The notes below the pieces were generated by a model that was given only the letters and a program-made list of their open reading frames with translations, did not search any database and was not told where the DNA came from. Of a DNA stretch of 64,000 nucleotides, positions 45,958 to 58,880 are shown one piece after another; within the stretch, counting starts at the first letter, position 1, and each line of letters begins with the position of its first letter. The stretch is from Enoplolaimus lenunculus (lineage: Eukaryota > Nematoda > Enoplea > Enoplida > Thoracostomopsidae): assembly GCA_030248215.1 (NCBI GenBank), contig JASANG010002040.1, positions 79,469 through 143,468 on the forward strand. Direction: 5' to 3'. Made by a program: the position numbers and the translations under genes.

Positions 45958-46401
45958 CTGCAGTGACCCGAATAAGAGAGAGGGGATAAGAGGTGGGGTC
46001 ACCATTTTGAGTCCAATCAATAGGAGCCCGTATCCCTAATAAGGGTCCGTAAGCGGATAGAGTCCCTAAACCCTAATTATAGTTCATAAATGTCAAATAT
46101 CCCTAATCGCAGCGCATAAATAACTCCAGGCCTAAATAAAGTTGTGTTCAAATTTTAAAGCACACTTAAGTTTTGAAAGCACATAACCTAAGTATAACGT
46201 TGCATTATCGCTCAAGCAATTGATACAAGACAAATATATAAACATTTAATTCAATGGATAGTTGCAATACCGAATATATATCAGTAACGAAGGGCGGTGG
46301 AGGGCGGGTTAAAATAAATAACAGTCCGTAACCGAATAACAGGGGGTAACCTCTAGAGAGGCCAAATAAATATCAGCCTCCCCTCTTATTTGGGTCATAC
46401 T
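45958..46401 (+). mobile_element. Tc1/mariner-like miniature element, right end eroded
   Basis: It starts CTGCAGTGACCCGAATAAGA after TA and follows the reference copy at 38141 throughout; the right end is TTATTTGGGTCATACTCG. Confidence 0.75.
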
Positions 46402-48394
46402 CGCTACGCATGTTTACAAGTTTTGTTTTGTGGCCGAGATAAGTACTGTAGCGAATTTCGCAATAGGAATCAAAACCAAAATTTTGTATTAAGATTTTTT
46501 TGCTCAAAAATGCGTTTGACTTCTCGCTTGTTAGCTTTCTTCAGCAAAATATATCGTTCTCCGTCAGAAATTTCTCGATCCATTACTGGAAACAGTATAA
46601 TTGAACCAATAGCTAACCATCAAAAATGTTTCATATAAAGTCTGCATTGTCTATTCTCACCGCTGACCTTCATCTTATAATCTGTTAGAAGTCAAAATTG
46701 TTCACAGCAACGGACCCAACACAGACAACACCGCCAACTGCAGCGTACTTTTGCAGTTTTTTAATGTCTGACTTCACTAAAATAATTAGCAAAATTGCCG
46801 GCGCACGCAGAGCAAAACGAAATTAAACATTTTTGCAATTTCTTCATTGAACCTATTCAAACGAACCTTAAATTAATTTTTGCGAAAGGTCGAAATGCCG
46901 ACTTTTTAAGTTAGCAAGCATACAAAACAATCACCCAATCTCTTAAGCCAACGCTCAAAATTTTAATTATTCAAATGGAAACGCAAGATGTAGCAAAGTT
47001 TTGATAAAGCGGATGTCATACGATTTAAAAAGATTAAGATTACACTGGTATTTTGTTTGTTAGGTTTTCCTCAGCAACGCAACCAAGGTGAGGGGCGAGA
47101 AGATTAACATGGGATACACGAAAATATTTCATAAAACATAATACTCTATGGAGGCTGTAGAAAAATTTTTGGTTTGGGCCGTTTGTGCTTCCGTAGTCCT
47201 TGAATTATAGGTAGATTTTTTATAATTGCAACAAAAGGCCTGTCAATATAAAAAATAGAACCATCCAATTGAACTAAACTGATCCTGAAACGGATTTAAA
47301 ACTATTGGCTCGCAGAAAACTGGCAAATCATTGGCTGTTATATAATAAAGCAACAATTATATGTCTACTTCGCCAAAAAAATTGATTTGAGAGTCCGCGG
47401 TCATCTAGTCCCCTCCATTCGCCACAGCTCAAGTCAACCTGTCCGAAGTCGGCTTAGGCCTACATTTATGCTTGACATAAAAACAACTAACCAAAGCGGC
47501 GTATTTACGGCTATTAGCCTTCCTTTCATACAGTACTCAAAGTACTTTCATATTCTTTCTTTATCATGAACACTCTCACAAACGTTAATTCCAACAAGCT
47601 TGCGATTGGGTATTTCAACCAGTGCATTTAACACAGTTAAACTTACAAACTTTCGTGCCTATACCCAGAGCTTAAAAGCATAGTAACAAGGTCGCTATGT
47701 AATGTTGTTACATCAACCGAACACTAAACTCCAACCTCCATTAAATCGCTGTATGAAACCGAAAACAACTAGCTGATCGAACTATTAAAGTGAACCCAGT
47801 TTTTGTTGTATAGGGAAAATACCAATTACCGACGGGAAACGTAGGCCTTACAGCCAGTTCAACATGCTATGGGAGATTTAAACTTTTAGCAATGACGTGG
47901 ATTGATTTGTGATGACGTAATGCAAACGAGGTAGCCGCCGCGCCCATTCTCTCTATCTTAGGCTATTTTGTAACTTTTTAAGAAAACAGTAAACAACAAA
48001 CCAAATGTATTGGACGGTGACATTTTATTAAAAGAATTCTTCGACCATAAATGTGACTGACGTGGGTATAACGTTTGACTCCAGTCTTGAGCGTGGGATT
48101 GAACTGAAAGCTTTATGCGTGGCTGAAATAATCAGTTTGAACTAATAAATTTGTTCGATAAACAACACCATATGTTTAGCAGTTGCATATCTAAAATTAA
48201 TAGCATTTTAGTGATTTTTATGCAGATTTGTAATTACCATGTTTTTATGAAATTAACCGAATTGAGTAAGCGCTGGACCATATAAAATCAATGAACGATA
48301 AATATTTTAGATATTCAGTTGCCGAAAACACTTTCAACTTACTTTTGAGCTAAAACTTCAAAATCGAGAGTTATACATAAATTCTGTGCCTAAA
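46402..48394. other. Non-coding
   Basis: AAATGCGTTTGACTTCTCGCTTG at 46507 is a GAGAAGCC-family fragment. Nothing else is recognised. Confidence 0.35.
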
Positions 48395-48485
48395 GTCTAG
48401 GCAAAAAATTAGTTTAAAGCTTAAGCTAACTCTATTGAAGCCCTGCAGAACAACGTTACATTCCTAATCGATGCATGGGCATAGA
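48395..48485 (+). mobile_element. TTAGGC-family fragment
   Basis: GGCAAAAAATTAGTTTAAAGC, TTAAGCTAACTCTATTGAAG and a GATGCATGGGC edge match one half of the family. Confidence 0.5.
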
Positions 48486-48761
48486 GTTGGAAGTGTGTCA
48501 ACAGAACATGGGTCGGGGGTCTGAATGTTAATAGTTTTCTAGCAGATCGATCCGAGTCATGGGTCAGGGAATTCACCTTTCGGGTGAGTAAAGGACACAA
48601 TTCTACGATTTAAAGTTTTAGTTTACGGAACTTTGTACCAAATAAAGTTAAGATTGACGTCAATGGAAACTAAACTTGTCGGACATTCTAGATTACGTCA
48701 GTCATTATAATAAAAGAGCTCAGTATTTCAGCGGAGGCGTAGAGATTGATTATGTATCGAA

Positions 48762-49067
48762 GGATTCAAAACTGAGACTTTCCGTGTGATGAATGAAAAT
48801 ATAACAAAACATACCTAGAAAATTGACCTAAAATGACCGCTAAGTTGCTGGTACGACGCACATTTCCATTATATATATAAAATCATTGAAAATGTTTTAT
48901 TTTTATGAAGCGATTCAACGGATTCAAGACCGAGACTTTCCCTGTTATGCATGAGAATAAAACAAATCATACCTGGAGAATTGGCGTAAAACGAGCCCTA
49001 AGTCGTTAGTACGACGCACATTTCCATTATATCAAGTCATTGAAAATGTTTTATTTATGAAGCGATT
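48762..49067 (+). repeat. ~158-bp tandem duplication
   Basis: Copies start at 48762 and 48920 with GGATTCAAxACxGAGACTTTCC. Both contain GTACGACGCACATTTCCATT and CATTGAAAATGTTTTATTT. Divergence is moderate. Confidence 0.8.
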
Positions 49068-50829
49068 CGATGATATTAAAAAAGGCAAAATCAAGAAACA
49101 CGCGAAAACATTTGGTAATTTTATTGGTACAAAAAGTTTATAATGTAGACCATGTGTGGAGGTATGTATGAGTTTCAGTGTGCAAAACAATTCTTTTCAA
49201 CCTTGTGAAACTGCAGTGAAATGTGTACTAGGTTTTAGACTGCAAGCTGGAACAGCGCGGATTTGAAAAACCCATCTTGCAAACCATATTTAATCGGCAA
49301 GCATTGTTTACGTGATTTTACACCAACTTTGGCTTTAAATAGCTACAACAGTTTAGAAAAATATTATTTAAAAAATAGAAAATTTCAAGTTTATCGTTAA
49401 AACACCTTTTCGGGCAGAGATAAGCTCTGTTACAACAGATTATCATATTCTATTTACATGCAATTAAATGAACCAGCACGCATCAGGTAATTATTATCGA
49501 CTGCTGATTTCACAAACTTATTAAAAACAAAATATGCCTATGGTTGTTTCGTTAGGGGCTTTGCCTATCACTAACCTGAAACCATTTACTAAACCTAAAT
49601 TTAAACGACAATATCTAAAGTCGCAGCTTAACAATAAGTATAAGAATATATACGATGGTAAAGCAAACACCAACAAAGTTATCGTCTAAACCTTAAAGAT
49701 TACTTTACTGCCGATGCCGACTATATTATGATGTTCCGTGAAACATTGAGAATTATCCCACAACAAACAAAAGCTAAAATATGACATAGTTTTCATTTAA
49801 TTTGAACAATATCAGGCTACAGAATAATGTAGTAAAAATGGACGTAGATTGATATTGAATTAACGATACATATTCCTTTTTTTATATATTTTAATATCTA
49901 AACAGCGTTTCCACGCGAGAGAATGCCGTTGCAATTCCCTGGATTCCTAAACAATTTCGTATCGGTAAAGTTACAAAGCGTAAAAAATTGCAAAATTTCA
50001 AGTTGCAGCAGTTTTGAACGTTTTCAGTTGAATTTCACTTGCATACCGTAGCAATTATTTTCGGTGTACCTATGCCTGTAAACACTCAAATGTCGTTCTT
50101 TTAAATCGTCGCATGAATTTCGAAGAATATTGCTAACAAAACTAAACTGCAAATTAAGAATATTTATAACTGTAAGTAGTGCAGAAATCACGTGACATTT
50201 TTCAGATTGCATATGTGATAATTAGCAGGATTGTTCTAGGTTTCGCGTTTTACCCAACTCACTTTTGCGGTAACAAATTCGGTTTATCGCGTTTTGAAAC
50301 TACGGACAGGTTTTGTGACTTAAATAAAGCGTCATTGCGATAAAATACGTTGTAATATGCACCTGAATGTAGGCAAGATTTTAGAAACGGAGGCGTCAGA
50401 ATTTATAAATAATTTAGAAAAGCACAGCTTCATATATTGGCAACTTAAAAGTAAAACACTATGTACAAAATTAGATGGAAGATGGTGAACACAACCAAAG
50501 CCATTGAGCTTGCATGAGTTAAGAATACAGTAAAACAGTACAACTGAATAATTTTCTATTCAAGTTGAGTAGCGAATCTAGCGGGATATACTTTTTCTTA
50601 ACCGGAATAAAAATTGTCAAAATGTTAATAGTTTTTAAGATGTTTTCCGCGTTTTTAAATTTTTGTTTACCAGGTTGAAGTAAACGTTTACGTCTAAGTC
50701 GCAAAATTGTTTTCACCACTTTAACGAATGATATAAAAATTTTATCGAATTCGGCACTTAAGATATGCTTCTGTAACGGCATATTTGCCGCAGTTTACAG
50801 TGTTTCATCCCTGTTTTCAACATCGCCTC
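49068..50829. other. AT-rich non-coding, nothing recognised
   Basis: No gene, array or element ends are seen. Confidence 0.35.
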
Positions 50830-51290
50830 ATATAATTGGCTGTGAACAACTAAGAGCAATCTGTGCGCAGCAGGATGTAAACGGATAGTAAAAATAACGA
50901 AAACAGAAAGGGATAGTGATCATAATATAACGGAAACGAAAAACGGATATTGAAATATAAAAAATTTTCAAAGATTTTTTATTTCTATGCCAATACAATT
51001 GAGGCGTGCAAATATTCACCGGGCTTTGTAAAATTTTAAACAAATATGACGGATGCATTGAAATTTTTAAGATTTTGGTTGAATTTCGTAATTTTTATTT
51101 CATTTTGAACAATTGCAGCATATCTCTAAGGAAAAATTGTGAGATATATCTTGTTAAGTAAATTTGAGCGTAAAAATAACAGAATTTTTGTTATTTCTTT
51201 TACAAAATGGAAACGGACAGCGAGTTTTGCCGGAAACGGATATTCGGTTACACTCCTTTGCGCAGTGTTTATTACTACTCATATGTACAG
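50830..51290. repeat. CGGATA/CGGAAAC-rich repeat, inverted relative at 54240-54850
   Basis: GATGTAAACGGATAGTA, TAACGGAAACGAAAAACGG and GGAAACGGATATTCGG here correspond on the other strand to ACTATTAGTTTACACCC, GTTTCCGTTATAT and CTGTATCCGTTTTTTGATC at 54755-54825. Confidence 0.5.
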
Positions 51291-51741
51291 TACAAAATGA
51301 CCACAAGACGTGACAGCCCCCTCCAAATCAAACATCAACCTCCTGTAGCTGAGTGGCGATGGTTAATGCATTCCACTCTTGAGACACTGATTAATAGTAA
51401 ATATTCATGTAACAAAAGATTATCTTATCCGTAACCGCTGTGTGTAGCAAAATATAATTTACAAAATTTATTAGTAGCAACAAATAGCTTAACTTAAACA
51501 ACGTCTTAATGACGGCTTAGGGCTTATGTGCTTGAAATTTCTACGAAATCGATTTTAAGTTAAAGATAGTTATCAAATTTTAGCCATAATATTGTAATGT
51601 GCACATATGGAGCATAACAGTAATTAACTGTTTCCCAATGCACAATTATCGACAATTTATTCAACGAAAATACTAAAACTTGGATATAATTGTGTATACA
51701 AGTAAGATACTGCAAACTGAAGCCATATTCTCATGTGTATG

Positions 51742-51912
51742 CCATTTATCACCAGTTGGCGCGACGGGATTTCAAACTAACAAATGCCTGGAATTGCGAA
51801 ACTAAATGGCACAGAAACTCGACAAGCCAAGTGTAAAAATGCACTGAATTTCAAACCCCGCCATTCACTGGTTCGAAAGGTATAACACGTATTTCCAACT
51901 GGTGATAGGTGC
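51742..51912. mobile_element. Miniature element with ATCACCAGTTGG ends
   Basis: ATTTATCACCAGTTGG at left and CCAACTGGTGATAGGTG at right form the inverted ends of a ~170-bp non-coding unit. Related single ends occur at 15453 and 42161. Confidence 0.6.
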
Positions 51913-52164
51913 TATATACATTTAAGAATTGGAGCACTTGTCGCAAAGGACAGCGTACGAAATGATCAACTGGACCTATAAATTTGAGGTCTCTCATACA
52001 AACTCAACGCCGAAATAGTTTTAGTTTTAGTGTACTATCTGCATGGGGTTAGTTTTAGGTTTGGGTTTAGCAAAAGGCATACCTAAATCTAAACCTATAC
52101 TCCGGCCTAACGCTTCTAAGTAATATCCTTAAATGAGGATTACAGGAAGCATGAGCCAACCTTT

Positions 52165-52476
52165 TTTAAATAAAATCAAGTTTGGAAAAACGAGCTAAAA
52201 AAAAAACCAACCAAAAACAACCTTTTTTCAAAAATAAAATGAAGTTAAAACCAAAATAAAATCAAGTTTGGAAAAACTGACCTTTTCAAAAATAAAATGA
52301 AGTTTGGAAACACTGACCTTTTCAAAAATAAAATGAAGTTTGGAAACACTGACCTTTTCAAAAATAAAATGAAGTTTGGAAACACTGACCTTTTCAAAAA
52401 TAAAATGAAGTTTGGAAACACTGACCTTTTCAAAAATAAAATGAAGTTTGGAAACACTGAGCTTTTCAAATTAATT
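52165..52476 (+). repeat. 36-bp minisatellite, open on both strands
   Basis: Five tight units start at 52297, 52333, 52369, 52405 and 52441 (ATGAAGTTTGGAAACACTGA and on), after two diverged units near 52180 and 52261. As 36 is a multiple of three, it reads MKFGNTDLFKNK on plus and SVFPNFILFLKR on minus. No flanking exon structure supports translation. Confidence 0.9.
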
Positions 52477-53249
52477 AATTTGTATTACGGGAATGGAATG
52501 TGTACAGCCAAGCATTTATCAACTGCTGAATTGGCTTCGAAACTCGTAAAATGATGACTATGCGCAAACCACACAGAGTCTTACTGGAATAGCCAAAATG
52601 TTCCCTGCACACCGAGTCTTGTCGGTGTGATCGCTAAGAACAAAGGCGCTTCAGATGACAACTTACTTTTAACACAACTGAACTGAAACACACAAATGCA
52701 ACAACTTTTGGAAACTATAAAAAAACTGGTTACTTTTCTTTGAAAACATTTTAATTTTCAAATCACAACGGGATTTTATACAGTTATGAGGAAAACCTGT
52801 TTCGAAGTTTGCTCAGAGTTGCTCATGCTCATAGTATACAATATCCAGAAAACCATTAATGTTGCCTATGCATAGAAAAACCTATCGAGATACCAGTTTT
52901 TGGTAGGCTTGTGGTTATATTAAGCATCAACACACCACACAAAAGGCTGAATTTTATAAATTAGCCTCATTAGCACAAAAATACTGTTTCATAAACGCTG
53001 CATGGCATAAATAATGCGCAATACCCCCGCTGAGAGGCAGATTATTGTCCTAGCGTGTACACGAGTCTCATAGATGATGATTAGCAAATAAACCTTAGCT
53101 GCAACGTGAATAAGCAACACTAATCCTTCTATTTTAACAGAACCCTAAAAATGTTATTTGTAGAGTGATTTTTCGGCATCGTGGTACATCTTCTAACGAT
53201 TGAGTTTTAAAATTATATGGCTAAAAATGTACATTTGGAAATGCATAGT
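52477..53249. other. AT-rich non-coding, nothing recognised
   Basis: No gene, array or element ends are seen. Confidence 0.35.
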
Positions 53250-53254
53250 TAACA

Positions 53255-54060
53255 GGGTATGACCGGATATTCCCTAACGTTTCTGGTACAAATCGGATTC
53301 CGATTCCATGACTATAATGGAAATCCGGAAATTTCGTTAATATTATGCTCAAAATTAGTTATTACATAGATGGGCACCGAGTATCCGGATACGGAAAATA
53401 TACGAATTGTATCAGAAGATACTATTGCGTAAAAAAGTTTTTTGGAATAATTTGCGTTGTTTCGACAGTGAAGTAGCTGGAGCTGACGAAAAGAAATTCG
53501 GTATTCAAATCTGAGTCAGAAAATTGTACTAAATTCTTGACAATTTTTGTGAGTAGATTAGTTTTTTCGGTTTTTCGGTGCATATTGTTTGTAAGATTTA
53601 GAGCTGTTTAACTTTGGTTTTTTCAAATCATATTACAGTAAAAAGGTTTTTATAATTCAGTATAACATTTGAAAACATTTCTTTTCTTACATGTTGCTAG
53701 TTGCTGGATCAAACCAAATCAACTCAATTCCAAGTAACCTACACAAGTATTTATTATTAGTTAGTAGCAATTTTGTAAACCGAATACCCAAAGCTATTGA
53801 TGTAGTTGCATCAAAAATACCGATTTTTAGAACTGTATGTATTACGCTCATAACAATTAGCTTGTGGGTCGGGGTACTTTCTTCAGAGCAACAAGTTAAA
53901 CAAATGCTTAAGAAACAAAAATTGAAGCTCGGAAACCCAAAAAACGCAAAATCGGGTTTTGATATCCGCAATAGGAAATTTAATTTCGCATATTCGGATA
54001 ATCGTATGTTCGGATCCGGATATGAAAAAATATCCGATGCCCATTACTATAAGTTATAGT
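53255..54060. repeat. Degenerate ATCCGGAT-rich region
   Basis: GACCGGATATTCCC, GAGTATCCGGATACGG, GGATCCGGATATG and AAAATATCCGATGCC are scattered here. The last is shared with 2760-2775. A 122-codon open frame inside (53691-54059) has no recognisable domain. Confidence 0.45.
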
Positions 54061-54840
54061 ATCTCGTCATTTTTCATTACAGATACGCTTGAGGTGAAAA
54101 ACCTCAAAACGAGGTTGTTAAACAATTACAAAGCTCGAAACGAGGTTATAAAACAATTTTAACAAAAAAATGACCACAATTTTGTCTAACCAGTACAATC
54201 ATCGTAGGTGAGCTACAGCCCTTAATCTGAATAATCGGCGTAGACGCGGACATACGCTGCAATTGTTCGATATAAAATAAAAATTAGGAACTTCATCCAA
54301 AATTTTAAAATTATAGGTGCATTCACTGTTTATTGGCAGAAAAATATACCATCTTTGAAACTTTTATACTTTAAATATCCGTTTTCTTTTTCTGTTAACT
54401 CATAACTCATTGAAAACATTTGTATGCCTCACCGAAAAAAATTTTTGTTTCCTTTTAACACCGTGAGCTTGTTACGGGCCAAGTTTCAATTATGCATAAA
54501 ATTATGATACTGACCATCAAAAAATGACTCAAAATTGATTATAAATCACGCAAATATTTCGCAATTTTTCATTACAAATATGTTGCAATTGTTCTATGTG
54601 AAATAAAAATTTCGAAATTTTCGCAAAATTCGTAAAATTTCAGTGCACCTTTTATTCTCTGTTTAAAATTTTAGAAAGCCCAGTGAATTTTTGCGTTTCT
54701 AAATCGCGTTGGTACAAAATTAAAACATTTTTGAAACATTTATAATTTAGTATCTGTTTTCTGTATCCGTTTTTTGATCACTATACGTTTCCGTTATATC
54801 TACTATTAGTTTACACCCAGCGAATTATACGTTTCATTGA

Positions 54841-55677
54841 TCAAGTTCTCGTTCTTATGAAGATAACTTTAAAACAATGAATTACGGGCTCTACCTTATA
54901 AATTTATAGCCGAGCAGTTGCATTGGCGATTAAGCAAGCTCAAGCTCTTAATACCGGGTCGTATACTAGAAAATAGCGGATGCATCATCTCCTCAAAGTC
55001 TTGGTGAGACATTACAACCTTCTAAAACTGTTTTAGGTTCCGGATTATACAGCTCCAAAATTTATCCTTGCTCGCTACACTCGTTCGCAAAAAAACTTTT
55101 ACATAAGAATACCCCTCCCAAAACGAAATCCTAGCTACGTCCTTGTCAAAAATTTCTTATGTGCTGTTTTCTTGCTGCAGATGGGTTGAAGGCCGATGGG
55201 GCTGCTGGAAAAATCCCAAGAGGGTTGGCACGGCGTAAGCAGCCACAGGTTGCTCATTTGTATCTCGGTTACGACACATTTCCACTCAATCGACATAAAC
55301 CCGCGAAGTAAACGGGACTAGCTATAAAACTCATTTTAACAAGCTTTAGAAGTTAGTAATAAAGATTTTATATGCGAACCCAGCACCTAAGCGCGATCAT
55401 CTTTCGGCAAATCTCCAAGCTTCTCATGTAGCTTTTTAAAGCCGCATCTCAGTTTTCAGGCTTCCACTGAAGTCGTTCGAACAGAACCTGCAAACGCATT
55501 TTGACTATCTCTTTGAAAACCGAACACTGATGGTCGAGTTGAAGGTTTTCGAGCCATCGCCAAACGCCCTGATCTTTGTTTAAACGGTCTTTTAGAGTGT
55601 TTTACTCTCGACATTGTAATGTTAAATCGTTATAAAGATTCGCAGCACCTGTACACAAAATAATAAACTCAAACCAC
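54841..55677. other. Non-coding, nothing recognised
   Basis: No gene is seen. Confidence 0.35.
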
Positions 55678-55925
55678 ACACACTGTAAATTTCAGTGAGT
55701 TGAGTTTAATTCAGAATGAGTCGAATTCCTCAGTCTGAGTTAGGAATATCAGAACTCAGAATTTTGAGTTGATTCAATTCATTCTGAGTTAATTAACCAA
55801 CCCGCCCAGAGTCAATTCAACTAAGCCTGAGAATCAAATCAACTCAGAGTGAGTTAATGTTTACTGATATTTATTCAGAAATAATCAACTCGCTAGCTGA
55901 ATTGATTAATCAACTCATTTGAAAA
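55678..55925. mobile_element. Diverged foldback element rich in GAGTT/AACTC
   Basis: It starts ACACACTGTAAATTTCAGTG, then carries many inverted GAGTTGATT/AATCAACTC words over ~240 bp. It resembles the CACTGTAAAAAA foldback family, but the right terminus is not visible. Confidence 0.5.
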
Positions 55926-56181
55926 TTCATTTCATATGCAACTTATTTTGCAGAATGAAGCGCCATTATAAAGAGAGAACACTACACCGGCACAGTTCCG
56001 CGGTTGGAGTATCCGAGTCTGCCCCTCTCCAACCAGTAAGATGAACCCTCTTCTATGGGCACAACTAACGACGGGGAACATACGCAAGACGCAATAATAT
56101 GACAGAAGAAAACTCACGGTTCTACTAAATTTGCTCGGCAGCTGTCAAGATAAAGTCACTAGTACGTCTGTGTATACTTGT

Positions 56182-56345
56182 GGCCAATGTATTGAACAGG
56201 GCTGTTAGCATATTCCTACGCCTAAGCCTGAGCGAGGCCTGAGCGTAAAAACGAGTTTATACATACCTACGCCTAACCCTAAGCAAAAAATAGTCTAAAT
56301 CTTAAGCTTACTCTATTGCAGTCCGACAGAAAAACGTTAGGCCAA
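56182..56345 (+). mobile_element. TTAGGC-bearing miniature element
   Basis: GGCCAATGTATTGAACAGGG at left, CCTAAGCCTGAGCG-type hexamers, then CTCTATTGCAGTCCGACAG at right. A further eroded fragment lies at 56655-56715. Confidence 0.65.
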
Positions 56346-58569
56346 TGATACAGGTTATATTTACAAGCGGTTTTATGCTTTCAGTGCTAAATTTTATCGT
56401 GCTAAATTGATGAAGAAAACGTAAAATCGTGCACCAAATAGCACTGGAAAACATACAAATATATTTATTTGGGAACAGTTCGCGAGTAAAAATAAAAATA
56501 CCTGTCCCGTTTTTACTGATTTCTTAAACCTTCGTTTCTGACTTTCAGCTCAGTAAATGACACTTCAAATATATAGACTGAGTATTTTTAAGGAGTGTCT
56601 ACCGTTTTTAAAATTAACTCTTTTATGAAAGACGAATAAGAGCCGACCTAAACCTGTTGTTAAACCGTAAGGCGAAGCCTAACCAAACTTTAAGTTTAAG
56701 CCTAATGTTGCAGGTGTGGCGGTTATTGATTTTTTTGTTAGCAGAATAAGATGACAAATTTACAACATTCACATATATATCCGGGTATTGGCTGCGTGCT
56801 GTTTATTAATATACGGACCCTTCTGAGCTTACAATAATCACCGAAACTAAATCAGATTTGAGCTCTAAAGTTCACTTTTACTAGCTGAACTCTTAGGGTG
56901 ATGCTATACTTGTCGTGCGGCACCAAACATCGTCGACAGGAGTCGCAAGTAAAAACATTTTGTTTACAAATCGATGCCGGTCGACGCCAGGCTAAGCCGG
57001 ATGGCGTCCTACCGCAGTAAAATCATCAAAAAACACAGCACCATTCTAACACCTGTTCTACACATAGAGTTCAAACATAAGAAAGGACAACGCGACGCAA
57101 CTTTTAACACTTCAAAATTTAGTATTCAAAACAGTTGTGATAAATTCAAAACATCAGGTATATATCTTATTAGTTAAACGCAACATACAAATAGGTGTTG
57201 CTCTATTTGATATAAATCGCAAGGGGCACATAGCTAAAGTTGTTTCAGTATAATTCTTCATGAGCAAACAAACCTGAAAACGTGGTCGGCTTCGGTATAT
57301 TAATGCTTATGAACTTTTGCTTAAGCTACATACTGACCACGGAGTTTTGCCCTTACACACATATTTTTCAAAGTTATGTTCCAAATACAAAACGCTCGCA
57401 TACAGCCTGGTCGTATACAGGCACGAGATAGACAGGATATATCCGCTTTGGAAATTTTGGAAGAAACAGTAAACAATCGCATTCAATAAGTGTTAAAACA
57501 GCGTTTCACGTTTTAAAGCCCAAAAAATCTCAATTGCTCCGCTTTGGTTAGTAAAATCACTTTATATGAAGTTCTGCCCTCCCGAAATAAAACCATGGCT
57601 ACACCCGTGGTATGCCGTTTTTAGAACGTCGCCCCTAGATTGTATGAGACTTGTTTAATACGACCTACATAGCTAGTGGCGCGCTTTTATTGCTCGCGCT
57701 AAAACATAGCTAACACTATGGCTGGCTGTGTACCGCACGCGGTCTGTGACCAATCTAAAAAAGCAACGTGAAACTGTGTTCTACTATGTAATGTTTATGT
57801 TTATATACTCTGAGCATCAGCCACCATCGCTTAATGCTAATGTTCGGAAACGGAAAACTCGTTAGGCTTCGCCAGCTGTAGTACACAATTGTGTCTGAAT
57901 TTAATTCCAATATCATGTGCGCCTTCTGATGTTTCGCACGTATGCTTCTAATCACTTTTAAGCTAGTTTTCGTTAGATTCGATTAAATATTATGTCAGAT
58001 TTTTTATGTACAGCTATGCAGGGATCATACCCAAGTCCAACCATCAACTTAGGTACAGGAACAAGAGCGTAGTCAGGATTTCGGTTCACAAGGGTACACC
58101 CATCATTTGTAATAAATTTTTATGACCTCCAGGATCCAAAATCATATTGACAGGTTAACAGTAGAATGATACCTTGACAGCATAAGAGAGGAATGACACC
58201 TGGACACTGCAGATATTTTGATTTCAAATCAGAAACCAAAACATAGCAAGCAACCACGACCTTATGGCTAAAAATATTGTTTTTCGTTCGAAGTGTTAAT
58301 GAACGTTCCGTTTTAGAGATAGCCGCGTTTGAAAGCTTATTGAGCGTGCATTCAAAAAGGCAATCATGAACCTAATTTTTTTCTTAAAAAACCGCTGTAG
58401 TCAAAGGGCTAAATGTGGTCAAATTTTAGTGATGGCTTTACAGTGAGCTGTGCATTTATGGCAAAAGCGAACGGTTTTGAAGCTAAACAATTTAGGGTTG
58501 CGCTATACTTTACTTTGCCGGACGCCGCCGCATCATGTCGGTATGCGTTGCTAATAAAAATATAGGCAA
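56346..58569. other. Non-coding
   Basis: AGGGTGATGCTATACTTGTCG at 56897 and GGGTTGCGCTATACTTTAC near 58494 share an end with 14439. Small open frames have no recognisable domain. No gene is accepted. Confidence 0.35.
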
Positions 58570-58577
58570 GATCTGTT

Positions 58578-58880
58578 CCCCAGTCTCCCAATGTCCCAGT
58601 ATCCCAATGTCCCAATCTCCCAATGCCCCAGTCTACCAGTGTCCCAGTCTCCCAGGTCCCAGTTTCCCAGAGTTCCAATTTCCCGGTGTCCCAATCTGCC
58701 ACTGCCTCAGTCTTCCAAATCGCAGTGTCCCAGTCTCCTAAGATTCCCAATTCCCCAAATCCCAGTGTCCCAATCTTCTACTGTCTCAGCGTGTCAAATC
58801 GCAGTGTCCCAGTCTCCCAATTGTCCCACGGTCATAGTGTCAAATCTCCAAATATCCTAGTCTTCAACTGTCCTACGATC
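58578..58880 (+). repeat. CCCAGTCTCCCAAT minisatellite
   Basis: About 300 bp of variable 8-16 bp units built from CCCAGT, CTCCCAAT and GTCCCA. It is open in several frames on both strands, which yields Trp/Gly/Asp- and Pro/Ser/Gln-rich artefact proteins. Its inverted counterpart begins at the window's right end. Confidence 0.85.

Noticed and set aside
47905-47965. CRE-like TGACGTAA beside a GC-rich patch as a promoter
   Set aside because: No gene start was found nearby on either strand, and single motifs of this size occur by chance.
51345-51405. tRNA-like GTAGCTGAGTGG segment
   Set aside because: Only an A-box-like word is present; no B box or cloverleaf follows at the right spacing.
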